Of a stretch of 47,528 nt of DNA, positions 1-10,702 are shown piece by piece. The notes below the pieces were generated by a model. It was not told the origin of the DNA. It was given only the letters and a program-made list of their open reading frames with translations, and made no database searches. The stretch lies in NCBI RefSeq assembly GCF_001039355.2, contig NW_019773914.1, forward strand, positions 243,437 through 290,964. The letters run 5' to 3'. Source of the stretch: Lingula anatina (lineage: Eukaryota > Brachiopoda > Lingulata > Lingulida > Lingulidae). The translations under genes were made by a program, and so were the position numbers. Each line of letters opens with the position of its first letter. Position 1 is the stretch's first letter.

Positions 1-11
1 TTTTTTTTTTA

Positions 12-635
12 CAGCATAGACTCGCCCTTCAAGAAATCGACGCCTTCAAGAAATCGACGAAAACCGGAAGTGCGTGTATTTTGCACTGTTTTTCCTGTCA
101 TGCCCATCATAAACACTGTGTTGTCAAGGAAAATGAAGCGTCTGATACAAAGTATCAAACGCGGCATTCACGTGCTTGCTGGCGATGCGTTCAGTACACT
201 TTGTTTACACTGACAAGTCGAGGTCAGAAAAGCACAATGTTTTTCTATGTAATTACGCAGTTTCAATTTTGATTAGTGAATTTTCTTTTATCTGCATGGT
301 CATTTTCCGAACATTTGTATAAGCCACGAAATATTTCTCATCGGAAAATCACCCAGCAGCTTTCCAAGTACAAACGAGTGACGTCATGACGCACTTCCGG
401 TTTTCGTCGAGATCTTGAAGGGATTAGCGTTACGGTTTGCTGCACATTGAAAGCGTTCTATCTCAAAATGTACTCAACTGCTTGGATTGAAATTTACAGA
501 ACTTATTCTTCACATGATAACACACATATGTGCTTAATTTGAGAGCTTTAGCTGTTATATGTTTTCTACAGTGCCCATTCAAATTTGAAAAAGAGCTATT
601 TTCCGTCGATTTCTTGAAGGGCAAGTCTAGCATTG
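12..635. mobile_element. TA-flanked foldback MITE (Tc1/mariner-type ends)
   Basis: Terminal inverted repeats lie at 12-42 and 604-635; both contain CCCTTCAAGAAATCGACG or its complement next to a diverged outer end. A TA dinucleotide flanks each side (10-11 and 636-637), as expected for a Tc1/mariner-type target duplication. The left end contains the 17-mer CCTTCAAGAAATCGACG twice in tandem (26-42 and 43-59). The inner copy pairs with a second inverted arm at about 391-421, so a smaller foldback (about 43-421) is nested in the larger one. No transposase reading frame is seen, so the element is non-autonomous. Confidence 0.65.
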
Positions 636-637
636 TA

Positions 638-3600
638 AATTTCACACTGAAAGGTCTAACTTGTTTATTTACCTAAATTGTTCTATTTTTAACGTATTGA
701 CGTAATGTGTTTCCCACAATGCACTGTTGCTACACTGAAGTTCACGTGTTGAAGCTGCGTCCGTCAGTTGGAGTTGAGCGGGCACCTGCGTTAGACGTGT
801 TTACATCGATTATCCGTGTTGATTACAGTATCACGGCGATGGAAGATAATTTCTTGTCATAGTGAAAGCATGGAGTAATTGTTGCTAAACAAAACTTGTG
901 CGAAATTGTACAGGGGGCACTTTTAAAGTTTTTAGATCAAAATATGCTTTTCTTGTAAGATGTCCCAGTACCGCATGGACAAAATCGGCGCTGCTCTACC
1001 GAAACATTTGGCTGTTCAAGGCAACTCGTGAAAGGTATGATGCAATTTAGTAAACTGAAACGTTTAGAATCTATATCGTTGGTTAGGATACATTGTGGTT
1101 ACTCATGTGTGGACGTAAAGTTTAATTTTTGCAGTAGGCCTATTCCCCCATCGCCATATAACGAAAAACTTTGATTTCTATCTCTCTTCTAAATGTATTT
1201 GTGTGGTGACTGAGCAGTAGGTTTTTACATTAAACTTGATGCCATTCAAATATTCTGAGATCTGTGGCCATCACTTGCGTCAAAATTTGCTGTGACCTCG
1301 TTGGTCAGAGGTTGAAGGTTTTATGAAAAAAGATAAAATTCGTGATTTCTAAACTGATCTATTGCAATAGCAGAAACAATTATCACAGTCACCACATAAC
1401 TTGTTTTGATAAACATTTTAAATGAGAGGTTTATATAAGTTTGTTTGGGGGACTGCTGCAAGTACTTGAACGTCTGTTTGCATATAGATCGAGTTGCCTG
1501 TCACTTTCCCACGCTAGTTTGTTACTTTGTTTCTAATTGTGGCATTCAATCTGTTATGGAATTTTCAAATTTGGTCTGTGAGTGAATGTTTGCTTGATTT
1601 AAAGCAAGACCATTTATATTTCAGGGAAGGGGGCTGTATTTAAGACAATAAGTTTTTCTTCTGTTTTCCTTTCAGTTGATAACAACAATAACTTTTTTTA
1701 ATCTCAGAACCAAGCACCCCTGCACTTAAGCATTTGTTTTTATGGGAGAGGGGGGGGGGGGCATTTCACTCCAGACCATTTGACTTTTATAAATGCCCTC
1801 TGTAAATTAACAGATCATCATGGACTGAATTAAAAAACTATCTGCAGTGTTGCCAACTCTACATGTAAATGAACATTTAAAGTCTATGCCAAATTTTTTA
1901 AAGCCTGTTCTACTTCAGCCAAGCAGGGTCCAAAAACGAGCAAGTGCCCGAAAAAAAAAATTATCTCACTTTCTAGCCCTGTGCCGCTAGAGGTGGGCAA
2001 TTGCTAGTCTAATACGATATTATAATTGTGGGGTATGTAGACTTCATATTCACGTAGCCTTCTACTGAAATTTTGTCGTTTAGAGTGAGCTTGCGTTCGT
2101 CAAAGTCGCACTGAGCGGTAAAATTTGACCTTGGCAACATCGTAACTTTGGTCACTATTCCTCAACTAGAGAGTGTGCGGGAAATTCCGGATAAGACATG
2201 ACGTATCTTTTAATCAATATTGTATGTATAAAAAATCATTAAAATCCATCTTTGGAAAAAAATTGTTGCAGAATTTTTTGTACCAAAAATCGTGCAAAAT
2301 CCAGGTTTTTGCGTCATCCATGACCCAAGACGGGCCCAACTCGGCGTTTGTTTACATTTGCAGATGTACTTAATTTTGGCGATTATCACAGGTTATTTTG
2401 GATATTATTACAGTTTTCAATTGATAGTCAAACAATGCGTGTCAGTTTTATATCTAACTTGTAAATTTAATATTGTTCCACCTTCTTTTTCTATGCCCTA
2501 CTACCGGTACATGTACCTTGCATATGTTTCAATGTTACTTATGAAATTATGTAGGTAATTGAACATTTCTGAATCCAAAACTTAAGTTTAAAATAAAACA
2601 AAGTTGTTTTCCTTTATTTTCCACAGACAAATTCATCGTTTCTTAAATGAATATTTTAAAGGGTTAACAACTGTTTGTATGAGATTCACATTTAAGAATA
2701 AATAGTGTAAAGAACCCATAGGAATACAATATATATTCCATTTTACCACCAAAATGGTAGTTTTCACAATTATTTTGGAAACTGTTCTTGCCATCCAATC
2801 ACATGGTGGCTGTACTCTGTAATAATCTTTTGAAATATTAAAATAAATTAAAAAATTACAGTACAGACTAATTTTGAATGTCAAAACTGATTCAGTACCC
2901 CAGTAACTATTGGTGAGAAGGGGGAAATTGTCATTTACTCCAGGAGAATCCATTTTGGGCTGATATGAACAGTTACCTCTTTTATATTCAATAAAAAACA
3001 GAGGGTAAAAAAAACAACAGGATATAATTTTATTTTCAAAACAATGGTACAAGTATACATGCACAGGAAGTCCATATGCATGGGCGCTAGTAAGAATTCA
3101 CAAAGTATTTAGTTATACAAAGTGTGTAAAAATGTAAAAAATACATAAATAAAAACAAAAAATATTTCCAAAATTAATATAAAATTTTCACTTTCATTGC
3201 ACTAGGTTGAACTTAATGACTTTCCTATCTTTTTTTTTTTTTTTTGCTGAAGAAATTTTCATACATGTTCCGTCTTCAAATGCATTATCTCAAAATACAT
3301 TAGCTATCCTTTAAAGACTGAAAATAAGAGAAAAATATGCTGATCACCAAGGGCAATTTATGTCTTTATTCAAAGCAGTTCCATATGCTTCTATTTGATA
3401 TCTGATACAAAAATATGGAAATATGTATCTTGCTCCCTAAAAGGGCTCTACCTGTATTTGTGAACACCAGTCATTATATACTGGGTACAAATGAATGTGG
3501 AGTGCAAGTATCTTCAAAATACCTCTGTTATTATTTTGGGATCCTTTTTTTCTTTTTAAATTCTTGGTTGAATGTGAATAGCAATCAGCTGGCTCCTGGT

Positions 3601-3644
3601 AATCCATGTGAAAAATGTGTCCATAATATACTTGTTTGCAAAAC
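638..3644. other. No identifiable gene
   Basis: This is about 3 kb of AT-rich sequence. It contains a G-rich run near 1745-1760 and homopolymers at 1948-1960 and 3232-3245. The longest open frame (minus strand, 2633-3064, 143 codons) has irregular composition and no motif I recognise, so I do not call it. A segment near 2310-2395 weakly resembles, in inverted orientation, sequence near 23240-23320, which suggests a diverged repeat family. Confidence 0.5.
711..726 (+). promoter_or_regulatory. ZNF143/Staf (SBS)-like promoter motif
   Basis: TTCCCACAATGCACTG matches the core CCCANNATGCANTG of the metazoan ZNF143/Staf binding site, which is usually found close to transcription starts. The next 300 bases are locally richer in G+C and contain a possible donor (GTATGA, near 1035), but no convincing coding exon. 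This may be the start of a gene with a non-coding first exon. The motif is seen; the promoter role is inferred. Confidence 0.35.
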
Positions 3645-3662
3645 TCACCGTTCCGAGATGAG
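3645..3662 (+). repeat. Left terminal inverted repeat of copy A
   Basis: TCACCGTTCCGAGATGAG is the exact complement of 11233-11250. It is followed by AGCTCCGCCC (3670-3679). The same motif occurs just inside the 5' end of copy B, whose terminus reads CACCGATCCC on the minus strand (ending at 17915). So CACCG is the likely shared terminus. Confidence 0.85.
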
Positions 3663-3718
3663 CGGATAAGCTCCGCCCCCTTAGATATTGTTGCTACGTG
3701 TAACAAGCTATAGTCAAA

Positions 3719-4011
3719 ATGGCGACCGAGCAGACGAACATCGTGTCAGATTCCTTAGAGAAAATACCTGAAAATATCGCAGTTAATTTCCTTCCGAATA
3801 GTAAATCTTTATCGAAAAAAGCTTTTGGAAAAGGACTGAATTATTTTACACAAGGTTATATTCACAATGTTAAGATTTCTGAGAGAAACGGAACAATTTA
3901 TGTTGACGCAAACTGTTGGCGGTCGATGAGGAAAAATGAAGAACCGCACAAACTCCAAATCAAAATCGACGATAACATGTTATCAGATTCATTTTGTTCT
4001 TGTAAAGCCGG
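3719..4011 (+). CDS. SWIM/YqaJ gene, exon 1 (copy A)
   Basis: The exon starts at an ATG in context AAAATGGCGACCG, 74 bp inside the transposon end. The copy B exon starts the same way (ATGGCGACTAC), which supports this start. It encodes about 97 residues and ends with FCSCKAG, the first half (CxC) of a SWIM zinc finger. The donor GTAAGT at 4012 gives phase 2. The stretch KGLNYFTQGYIHNV, followed by the conserved CWRSM, aligns with KGYSYFVEGYIHAV and CYRSM in copy B. This is the usual N-terminal region of SWIM/YqaJ proteins. Confidence 0.75.
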
Positions 4012-4256
4012 GTAAGTTTTTACATTTTCTCCTTTTTTTCTTTCAATTAAGATACTTTTAGAGGTACAAATGTTGCGTACGCCGTTCACGCCGTTCACGC
4101 CTTTCATTTGATCTATTGACCCATTAGAGCCTGCGTCACCAAAACAAACGGCAGCCATGCTGGAGGGAGACCGGAATCGTCTGCTGCGCATGAACAAGCC
4201 ATGTCTGTAGTTCAGTTTTCGTTTTCTGTATTTTCTTTGATATTTAACCGAGCAAA

Positions 4257-4430
4257 ATGATGAATTACTGCAGGGTATTTCATCGAGAGAAAATAACTAA
4301 CTTTACAATCGTTCACAGACTGCCTACAGTGGTAACAATCCAAGGTGAAGGAACTAAAACCATAAACGGAGGAGAGACGGCGAGGTGGCTTTCAATCAAA
4401 ACTCTTCTGAAAAGTAAAGGACAAAACTAA
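4257..4430 (+). CDS. Small open frame in nested element (57 aa, unidentified)
   Basis: The frame opens with two ATG codons and ends with TAA at 4428-4430. The composition looks protein-like, with TVVTIQGEGTKTINGGETARW then a basic tail SIKTLLKSKGQN. I do not recognise it. It could be the remnant of an exon carried by the nested element, or chance. Confidence 0.2.
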   Translation: MMNYCRVFHREKITNFTIVHRLPTVVTIQGEGTKTINGGETARWLSIKTLLKSKGQN

Positions 4431-5121
4431 TTTATTTTGTAGCAAAGAATGAAGAGCCAGCTGTGCAGATTTTTTACCATAAAAGAAAAAACAGTAGAAA
4501 ACCAAAGACCTAGGTGTGTACGTTTGGGACGCACGTACACTGCATATATATTTAAAGTAGTGCCCAAAAAGTTTGGGTGGAGAGTGTGTTAATTTGTTAA
4601 AACGTGTGGAAATGCCCAGGCAGGGTTTCGACTTTTATAATGAAGACTCACCTATTGCCTTGGGTGTAATTTGTTATCAGTTTACGGTGCTCTCTAGATT
4701 TTATCGGCTGTCACCTACCTCTTTAATACCTGGTTAGCATTATTGCCGATTAGTGTCAAGGCTATATTTGTACTGTACACAGCTGAGCTGGGCCAATTAA
4801 ATCAATTACCTGTATGAAGTGTATTTGGAAGTTAGTGGCTTAATTTTCGATTTGGTGTAGTGATAAGAGTAATTTTATTTTGCAAGTAAATTCTACCTCA
4901 GGTGTAATTGACATATAACCTCATGAAATGAATTTGCACTTTCCTCTGTAAAAATGTTAAATTCTGCTCCTTTCAACTGTAATGTTGTAAGTTACAATAT
5001 AAATAAAAATCACTATTGTTATCTTTCTATTAATTTACATCTAGGAAATTGATCAGGCATTTCCCACCAAGCCCCACTGATTGGGTGCAAGTAAATTATA
5101 TATATACAGGGGACAGGTATA

Positions 5122-5123
<2 letters not shown>

Positions 5124-5181
<58 letters not shown>
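5124..5181. repeat. (AT)n microsatellite
   Basis: About 58 bp of uninterrupted AT dinucleotides. It produces spurious YIYIYI open frames on both strands. Confidence 0.95.
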
Positions 5182-5184
<3 letters not shown>

Positions 5185-6165
5185 CTTTTGATGACAGGTA
5201 CAAAAGGCAGTTAGATGACACACAAGGTAGAAGCAGCAAAAAATATTCCAAGATCTCTGTGACCAGCTGAGGAGACAGGATCTGAACATCAGGAGAGTGA
5301 AAACCAGTGCATGACAGGAGTTATTTAATTGAAGTGACACTCAGAACTCAGCATTTCATGTTCACTTTTATTCATACAAAATGTGCACTTTTCCTATATG
5401 TTTAAGCAAATGAAGATCAATTCATGAACTGAATTATTGTTATTTTACATTGGACATCATAAATACATAAGTGTAAAAAATGCCTTGCTTCTGAGAATGA
5501 CTGAATAATAATAAAATCCTAACAATTGTATGAATGGTTGCATTCATGGTGAATATTAAACTCTCACAAACAACAGTCTTGTTACATGTACTTTCTAATG
5601 AACCAAAAAGAAGTACAAGAATGCTGAAATAATTTCTGACAGCTTCACGATGTAGAGATAAGTCATAACTGACAGCAATATTTCATGTCATAAGACAATC
5701 CTGCATACATTCTTCCTTGAGTCCACAAGGGTTTATCCTGATGATCAGCTCAAATTTCTCCTTATATCTATCCTTTATGAAAAAAGTTGCTTCTATGTAA
5801 GGTTTAACTTATGATTACACATTAAACTCTCTCAAACCATAACTGTTATTACCCAATGAACAAGAAAAATGAAGTACAAGATAACTGAACTATCTTCTGA
5901 CAACACGATGTTGGATAAGTAGCATTTGGTAGGATTTCACGTTTTTAGACTGTCTCGAGTTCATATCGGTCGATCCCGCTGATCAGCAGAAGCTTCAGCT
6001 TGTATGTGTTCTTTTCCCTTTGGTGTACTTGATCGCGATATGAAGTTTATTTTATTTTATTTGGTTCACCTATATTACCGCTACTATTCCCCGTCGTTCA
6101 TTCCCTCCAGCATGGCCGCGGGACTAGTGTTACGGAGCAAATATGACGTCACTGTAATGGGTTAA

Positions 6166-6962
6166 TTATATCTAGCCTACTGTAGTACCACACTCGTGGA
6201 CATGTTTATATTTGCGCAATGAAACTTCTGTAGAATGTGACACGATATTGAGTCATTCAGAATGTGATAAATATATTTTTTGGTCAAATGGTGTCAAAGT
6301 GAGTATAGCGAATCTATCAGTTACATGTACACATTAAAACACCAAAACAATGTATGTACAACAAAATGAAAGATAATAATTATATAAACAACACTATTCA
6401 GCAATTTATGAAAATTAATAGCCGTATGGTAGTGTATCAAATGAGTCTTGCTGAATGACACGTTTAGTGTACACAACCCGGTAAACTTTATCAAGTATAC
6501 AAGTACATAATTAGATTTCTGTGTTTTACACACAATGATTAGAAAACCACCCTTGAAAACGTGTTAAGTGTTCTCTTGTATTTGATTTTTTTTTTGGGGG
6601 GGGAGTATACATTTGAGTAAAAAATGATTTTTACAGTTTGGAAAAATAATTCTTACCATATGAGGTGTATTAAATTTGAAGCAAAAATATTAGTATCACT
6701 GCATCAAGAAAAAAATTTAAAAAGTCTTCACCAGACAAAAATCCAAAACCACCCCCTAGAAAATCAAATGGTTGCTGTCTCAGTGAGTTTTTTTAATAGA
6801 CTGTTAACTTGCATTTTTTTCATCCCTATTCCCAGTATGTTTTGAATAAATTTTTAAAAATATATAGATATTTATTTTCATGAATCCAGCATTTTCAACC
6901 ATGTGCTGAATGCTTTATTTTGCTTTTCCCCAGAAAAATCATGAAAATTATTAATTTTTCAG
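6166..6962 (+). other. Rest of intron 1 of the SWIM/YqaJ gene
   Basis: AT-rich intron sequence between the nested insertion and exon 2, with a G-run near 6595. No other feature is seen. Confidence 0.5.
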
Positions 6963-7196
6963 TTTGAATGGACATTGTTCCCATATACTTGGACTCCTCA
7001 AGACACTCCAGGGATTTAAACTTCACAATTTCACACATGTACCAGACCAACAAAGCTGTACTAGCATACCACAGCAATGGCATGTACCAAGGGGTGACAA
7101 AATTCAGCCAGTGCCATTGAACCATGTTGTAGTAGCAAGGTCTGTTGGAAATAGGAAAAGACGTCCTGTTTTGTGTCACATTCAGCCAGACTGTGT
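6963..7196 (+). CDS. SWIM/YqaJ gene, exon 2 (copy A)
   Basis: The acceptor TTTTTCAG precedes 6963 and the donor GTAAGT starts at 7197. Its first base completes a glycine codon from exon 1. The exon then reads LNGHCSHILGLLKTLQGF, giving the CxH half of the SWIM finger. Next come SIPQQWHVPRGDKIQP and RKRRPV. Copy B preserves SLPQQWHKPRGKKISP and RKRKPV, which shows protein-level conservation. The finger should bind zinc and contact DNA or protein; this is family knowledge. Confidence 0.75.
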
Positions 7197-7487
7197 GTAA
7201 GTATGCATTGGATATTGTACACAGATATCATTTGGGACGAGGCCTTTAAGATCTAACTTAAATAACTCATATGCTTGAAAGCCCATACTATGGTTTTTAT
7301 TACATACTTTTTAGCAATAAAATTCTACAGAGATAATATTTTTATGTACAGTACAGACATCGGGTAGTTTGTTTTCGACCCGAGTGTAGTGTTACATTGT
7401 GTAACACTCAAATTACACTAGATGATTTAATAGTATTATTTCAAACCCTGGGTGTTCAAGTTATGTGAAAATATTGTTGAATTTCAG

Positions 7488-7627
7488 ATTACCAAAGATA
7501 ACCCATCAAGACATCAACATCCTCAAAAACTTGAAAGGGACCCCATTGGCCTATTGCTTCAGTGGATGTTCCAAAAGTAGATACACCATTAGGAGAAGTG
7601 CAACTTGGCTCATATCTATCTTATCAG
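7488..7627 (+). pseudogene. SWIM/YqaJ gene, exon 3 with apparent frameshift (copy A)
   Basis: The acceptor ATTTCAG precedes 7488 and the donor GTAAAA follows 7627. Read in the frame handed on by exon 2, it starts LPKITHQDINILKNLKGTP. The last part is sensible only one frame over (VPKVDTPLGEVQLGSYLSYQ). A one-base shift near 7555-7575 explains both. Copy B lacks this exon, so the two copies cannot be compared here. Confidence 0.5.
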
Positions 7628-7820
7628 GTAAAAATCTGTGTGATATCGAATTACATTTTCGACAACAAGTTCTCATCAGCTTTTGGCCAAAAATTGGCAA
7701 AATTGGGGTTAAAAAATCACTGTATACAATAAAGCATTTTTCACTTCTATATATACACATTTTCATTTAAATAAGTACCATTAAAAGTTATTTCTACAAT
7801 TATACTTCATTTTTTAATCA

Positions 7821-8932
7821 TCAATTATCTTCATGTGAGCTTTTATCAGTGACAAAAGTATCTTGAAATAAAGTTAAAAAGCAACATATTGTCCATATCT
7901 TATTTACACTCTGAAATAAGTTAGTTGGTATAATGTTTGAAATAATTTGGTAATTTTTAACTTTTGCAATTAGTCTTTCAATGTGAACCCTGTGTTTAGC
8001 TATTTTTTGAGTCTGGTATGTTTGTGCTGCTGTCATTTGGGCCCCACTAGATGAAAATGGAGGAATGTTCAATCTGAGCCCTAATGTTTTTAATTCTTTT
8101 TCTATTGTAAATCCTTTGTCAGCCATGACAGAGTCTCCTTCAGCAATATAACCTTGTTGCTTAAGCTTATCTAAATGTTCAAAAAATGCACTCTGTTCAG
8201 TTATGCATTTATCAGATATAGACCCAGTAAATAGTTCTAAAATGAAAATAACAGATCCACTGGGATCACAGCCAATAAGACCCTTCAGCGTTGTATTGGA
8301 CTTGTAATCACTATACATCTGACTTTGCAAACCAAGAGCAGATGGAGTTTGTGTTTTGAACTCTGTACCATCAATAATAACCAATGTATTTGGAAAATCA
8401 GCTTTAAAGTCTTTTGGCATATTCTCAATAATGATATTTCTATGTGGCCAAATTGACAGTTGTCCAAACTTAAGATGCATGTGGACTATCCATGTATTAA
8501 AAACAATTCCAGCAGACTGAACAGTTAAACCAAACCTAATGGCAATATCATTTAAACCAAAATTATGACGTAACTGTATCAACACAGAAAATAAGCAGTC
8601 CTCTTGTGTCAAAATTTTATTATCATTCCGCCCTTTTTCATACTGTAGTATATAGTTGTCTGGTAGCAAAAAATTGAACAGACTTTTAAACCGCTCATGA
8701 GTAATTCCTGTGTAGTACTTAAAGAGTCCTTATATCTTCTGTTCTTTGTCTAAAATGCTTTCTATTCCAAATTTCATTTGATCATTAATTTTTTCCTTCA
8801 GCTGTTTATTTTCGTTTTTCAATTTCATGATCATTGACTCCAATTGCTTGATTTTGTTATTTTTCAAGTCTAATTCACCACGCAATATGTGTAAATCTGT
8901 AGATGTAGCTAACATGTCCATTGGAGAAACCC
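7821..8932 (-). CDS. DDE_Tnp_4 (IS5/PIF-Harbinger type) transposase catalytic exon (copy A)
   Basis: The acceptor TATTGCAG precedes 8932. The exon first encodes a coiled-coil segment (LRGELDLKNNKIKQLESM and a Lys/Glu-rich stretch), then TAA at 8730-8732, then in the same frame YYTGITHERFKSL and the catalytic domain. Counting from codon 8669, the triad candidates are Asp100 in VIIDGTEF, Asp184 in VMADKGF and Glu231 in HRVHIERLI. The spacing and the HIERLIAKVKNY tail are typical of DDE_Tnp_4 proteins. The C-terminus ends at 7821. The exon lies wholly within intron 3 of the antisense nuclease gene. Confidence 0.9.
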
Positions 8933-8939
8933 CTGCAAT

Positions 8940-8941
<2 letters not shown>

Positions 8942-8981
<40 letters not shown>

Positions 8982-9008
8982 GATAGATAAATAGATAGAT
9001 AGATAGAT
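8942..9008. repeat. (CA)n plus (GATA)n microsatellite
   Basis: An (AC)n tract (8942-8978) followed by a TAGA/GATA-rich tract. It sits a few bases upstream of the acceptor of the catalytic transposase exon, in the intron shared with the nuclease gene. Confidence 0.9.
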
Positions 9009-9092
9009 TTACAATTATAATAAATGTATATGCTGACATGAGTTCTTATTTAAATATACATTTAATTTTCAATTATGACTGGTTTATTTCAG

Positions 9093-9858
9093 ACAAGAAA
9101 CATCAAAAAGACAGAGTGTGTGGTGACAATCTGTTTTCAAACCATCGCCAGTGATTTTACCCGAGGAATATGTTATTTTGAACAATGAATATAATGACAC
9201 AGATTTTGTTAAGCTGGAACTTAAAACCAGATATCAATCTTTGTCAAAAGATTGGTTTGAGGCACGCAAGACCAGACTAACTGCCTCAAATTTTGGTCGT
9301 GTGATCAATAGAAAATCAGTACCTACTGAAAATTTTTTACGAAACTTATTTTCATCAAAACAGATTACAGCTCCATCTTTAGAATATGGAAAACGTCATG
9401 AAAGTGAAGCTAAGAAGGGATACATGGAGCGACACAGAAATACCCATTTTCATGAATGTGGGTTAGTTATTAACAAGGACTACGCATTCCTGGGGGCAAC
9501 TCCAGATGGAAAGTTGTGTGACAATGGACAAACCGGAATTGTAGAAATTAAATGTCCCTTCACAGCAAGAAACATGAAAATTTTGACTGCATGCGAAGAC
9601 ATTGCCAATTTTTGTTTTGAAAACAATAATGGGGAAATAAGATTAAAAACAACCCATGACTATTACGCTCAAATTCAAGGACAGCTCATGATAACAGGAT
9701 GCGACTTCTGTGAATTTATTGTATTTACACAATGTGATATGCATATTCAGATGATTATGCCAGATCAAGCTTACATGACAGAACTTCTACAAGAACTATC
9801 CAGATTTTTCAAAGACTTTGCAAAACCATTTTTGCCTAATACTTTAAGCTTGAAATAA
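9093..9858 (+). CDS. YqaJ-type exonuclease exon (copy A), terminal exon
   Basis: The acceptor TTTATTTCAG precedes 9093; the stop is TAA at 9856-9858. Counting from codon 9151, the YqaJ/lambda-exonuclease signatures are in order: WFEARKTRLTAS (35-46), YGKRHE (79-84), GATPDG with the metal-binding Asp (115-120), VEIKCP with the Glu-x-Lys pair (131-136), and YAQIQGQL (172-179). This is a complete PD-(D/E)XK-type core that would degrade or resect linear DNA. An in-frame TGA at 9124-9126 precedes it, so in this copy the core may not be reached from exon 3. The whole exon sits inside an intron of the antisense transposase gene (8933-9891). Confidence 0.85.
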
Positions 9859-9891
9859 ACTTACACTGTTCTTCTGTCTAAGTGCCTGTAC

Positions 9892-9941
9892 CAGTTTCTG
9901 TTTCAACAGTTGATTCAGATGCATGTGAATTATCCTCATCA
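9892..9941 (-). CDS. Transposase linker exon (copy A)
   Basis: A 50-bp exon between CTTGCAG and GTACAG, encoding a Ser/Thr/Glu-rich linker (DEDNSHASESTVETET). The homologous exon of copy B (14958-15064) ends the same way (GETET), which fixes the donor. Confidence 0.6.
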
Positions 9942-10586
9942 CTGCAAGAACAAAAAATAATTTTAACTAAAAAAAATTATAATCTATGAATTTTTTGTTA
10001 TGTATACAGCTGAAATGGGCATAATGGGGACATTAAATAAAGAATGTTGTTCACAAATAAATGAAATTATTGAATGGGGGCCACAAGTCCAATTTTTTTA
10101 AACTTTATTTAAACATGGAACATTATCCATAAATTTTGTGATCACTTGTACACCAGAACCAAATAAATTTCCCACTGAATGCATTTCAAAAGTTTTGAGC
10201 ATGAGCAAAACATTAGGGTCAGCTATTCTAATATCCAGGAACGTACAAAGAATTGTATTTCAGACGGCATTCTTGCTCATTCCGTCTCGGGCCTATATCT
10301 GGAATGTGCAAGAATCATTTGATGTTCATTCTGAGCATTCTAGCGGCATTCTTTCAAAGCCGTAAGAATTAAGGTAAATTTGAAATTCCCTCCCAAATTC
10401 CCTCCAGTTGGTTCTGCTTGATTCCTGCCGATTCCGAATAAGTGTGACAGGGGTATTAGTTTGAACAAAGCATGTTCTGTTGTGTACATAATTCCTGATC
10501 AACTTTTTATCAAGAAATGAGTTATTGAAAATTATGCTTAATTTACATGTTCTCAGATGTTTTGATGTGTAATATAATAATATTAC
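9942..10586 (-). other. Intron of the transposase gene
   Basis: No gene is seen. A segment at about 10150-10450 has locally different composition (repeated ATTCCCTCC near 10385-10410) and may be an unidentified inserted repeat. Confidence 0.4.
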
Positions 10587-10702
10587 CTTTCAACCTCCTG
10601 CAATAGTCTTTTCCTTGCTTTCCTTGCTTTTCTGAAGGCACTGCTGTCAAAGGGAATAGGATCAGGATAATCTGATGTTGGGCCAATGGCATTTTTGAAA
10701 TG
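10587..10702 (-). CDS. THAP C-terminal exon of transposase (copy A)
   Basis: A 116-bp exon between ATGTAG and GTAATA. It reads HFKNAIGPTSDYPDPIPF followed by a basic RKARKARKR stretch. The leading His is the last zinc ligand of a THAP-type C2CH finger whose CSK lies at the end of the previous exon. GPT-YPDPIP is a frequent continuation of transposon-borne THAP domains. Copy B has the same 116-bp exon at 14692-14807. Confidence 0.75.

Larger units (their letters stand above)
4120..6161. mobile_element. Nested piggyBac-like non-autonomous insertion in intron 1 of copy A
   Basis: The right side reads inward from TTAA (6162-6165) as CCCATTACAG. The left side reads TTGA (4116-4119, probably a mutated TTAA) then CCCATTAGAG. 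Both ends share an inner inverted motif GCCATGCTGGAGGGA at 4154-4168 and 6102-6116. The insertion therefore has TTAA-type targets and CCC termini, as piggyBac-like elements do. It interrupts the first intron of the SWIM/YqaJ gene, so it arrived after the host transposon. No transposase is recognisable inside; it holds a long (AT)n tract and one short open frame. Confidence 0.55.
3719..9858 (+). pseudogene. Copy A SWIM zinc finger / YqaJ nuclease gene, four exons, lightly damaged
   Basis: The exon model is 3719-4011, 6963-7196, 7488-7627 and 9093-9858, all with GT/AG borders. Exons 1-2 and 2-3 join in phase 2. The SWIM-type ligands (CxC then CxH) are split across exons 1 and 2. The final exon carries a YqaJ-type exonuclease core. 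Two problems make the present copy probably non-functional. Exon 3 starts in one frame (LPKITHQDINILKNL) and ends in another (VDTPLGEVQLGSYLSYQ), a shift near 7560. Exon 4 has an in-frame TGA at 9124-9126, upstream of the nuclease core. Either could be assembly error or mis-modelled splicing. The nuclease probably acts with the transposase of the same element; its role is not established here. Confidence 0.7.

Noticed and set aside
2633-3064. 143-codon minus-strand frame
   Set aside because: Composition rich in Tyr, Ile, Phe and Cys, as chance AT-rich frames are. No motif, no splice context and no conserved segment.
5049-5340. YIYIYI open frames on both strands
   Set aside because: Translations of the (AT)n microsatellite. 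No independent coding signal.
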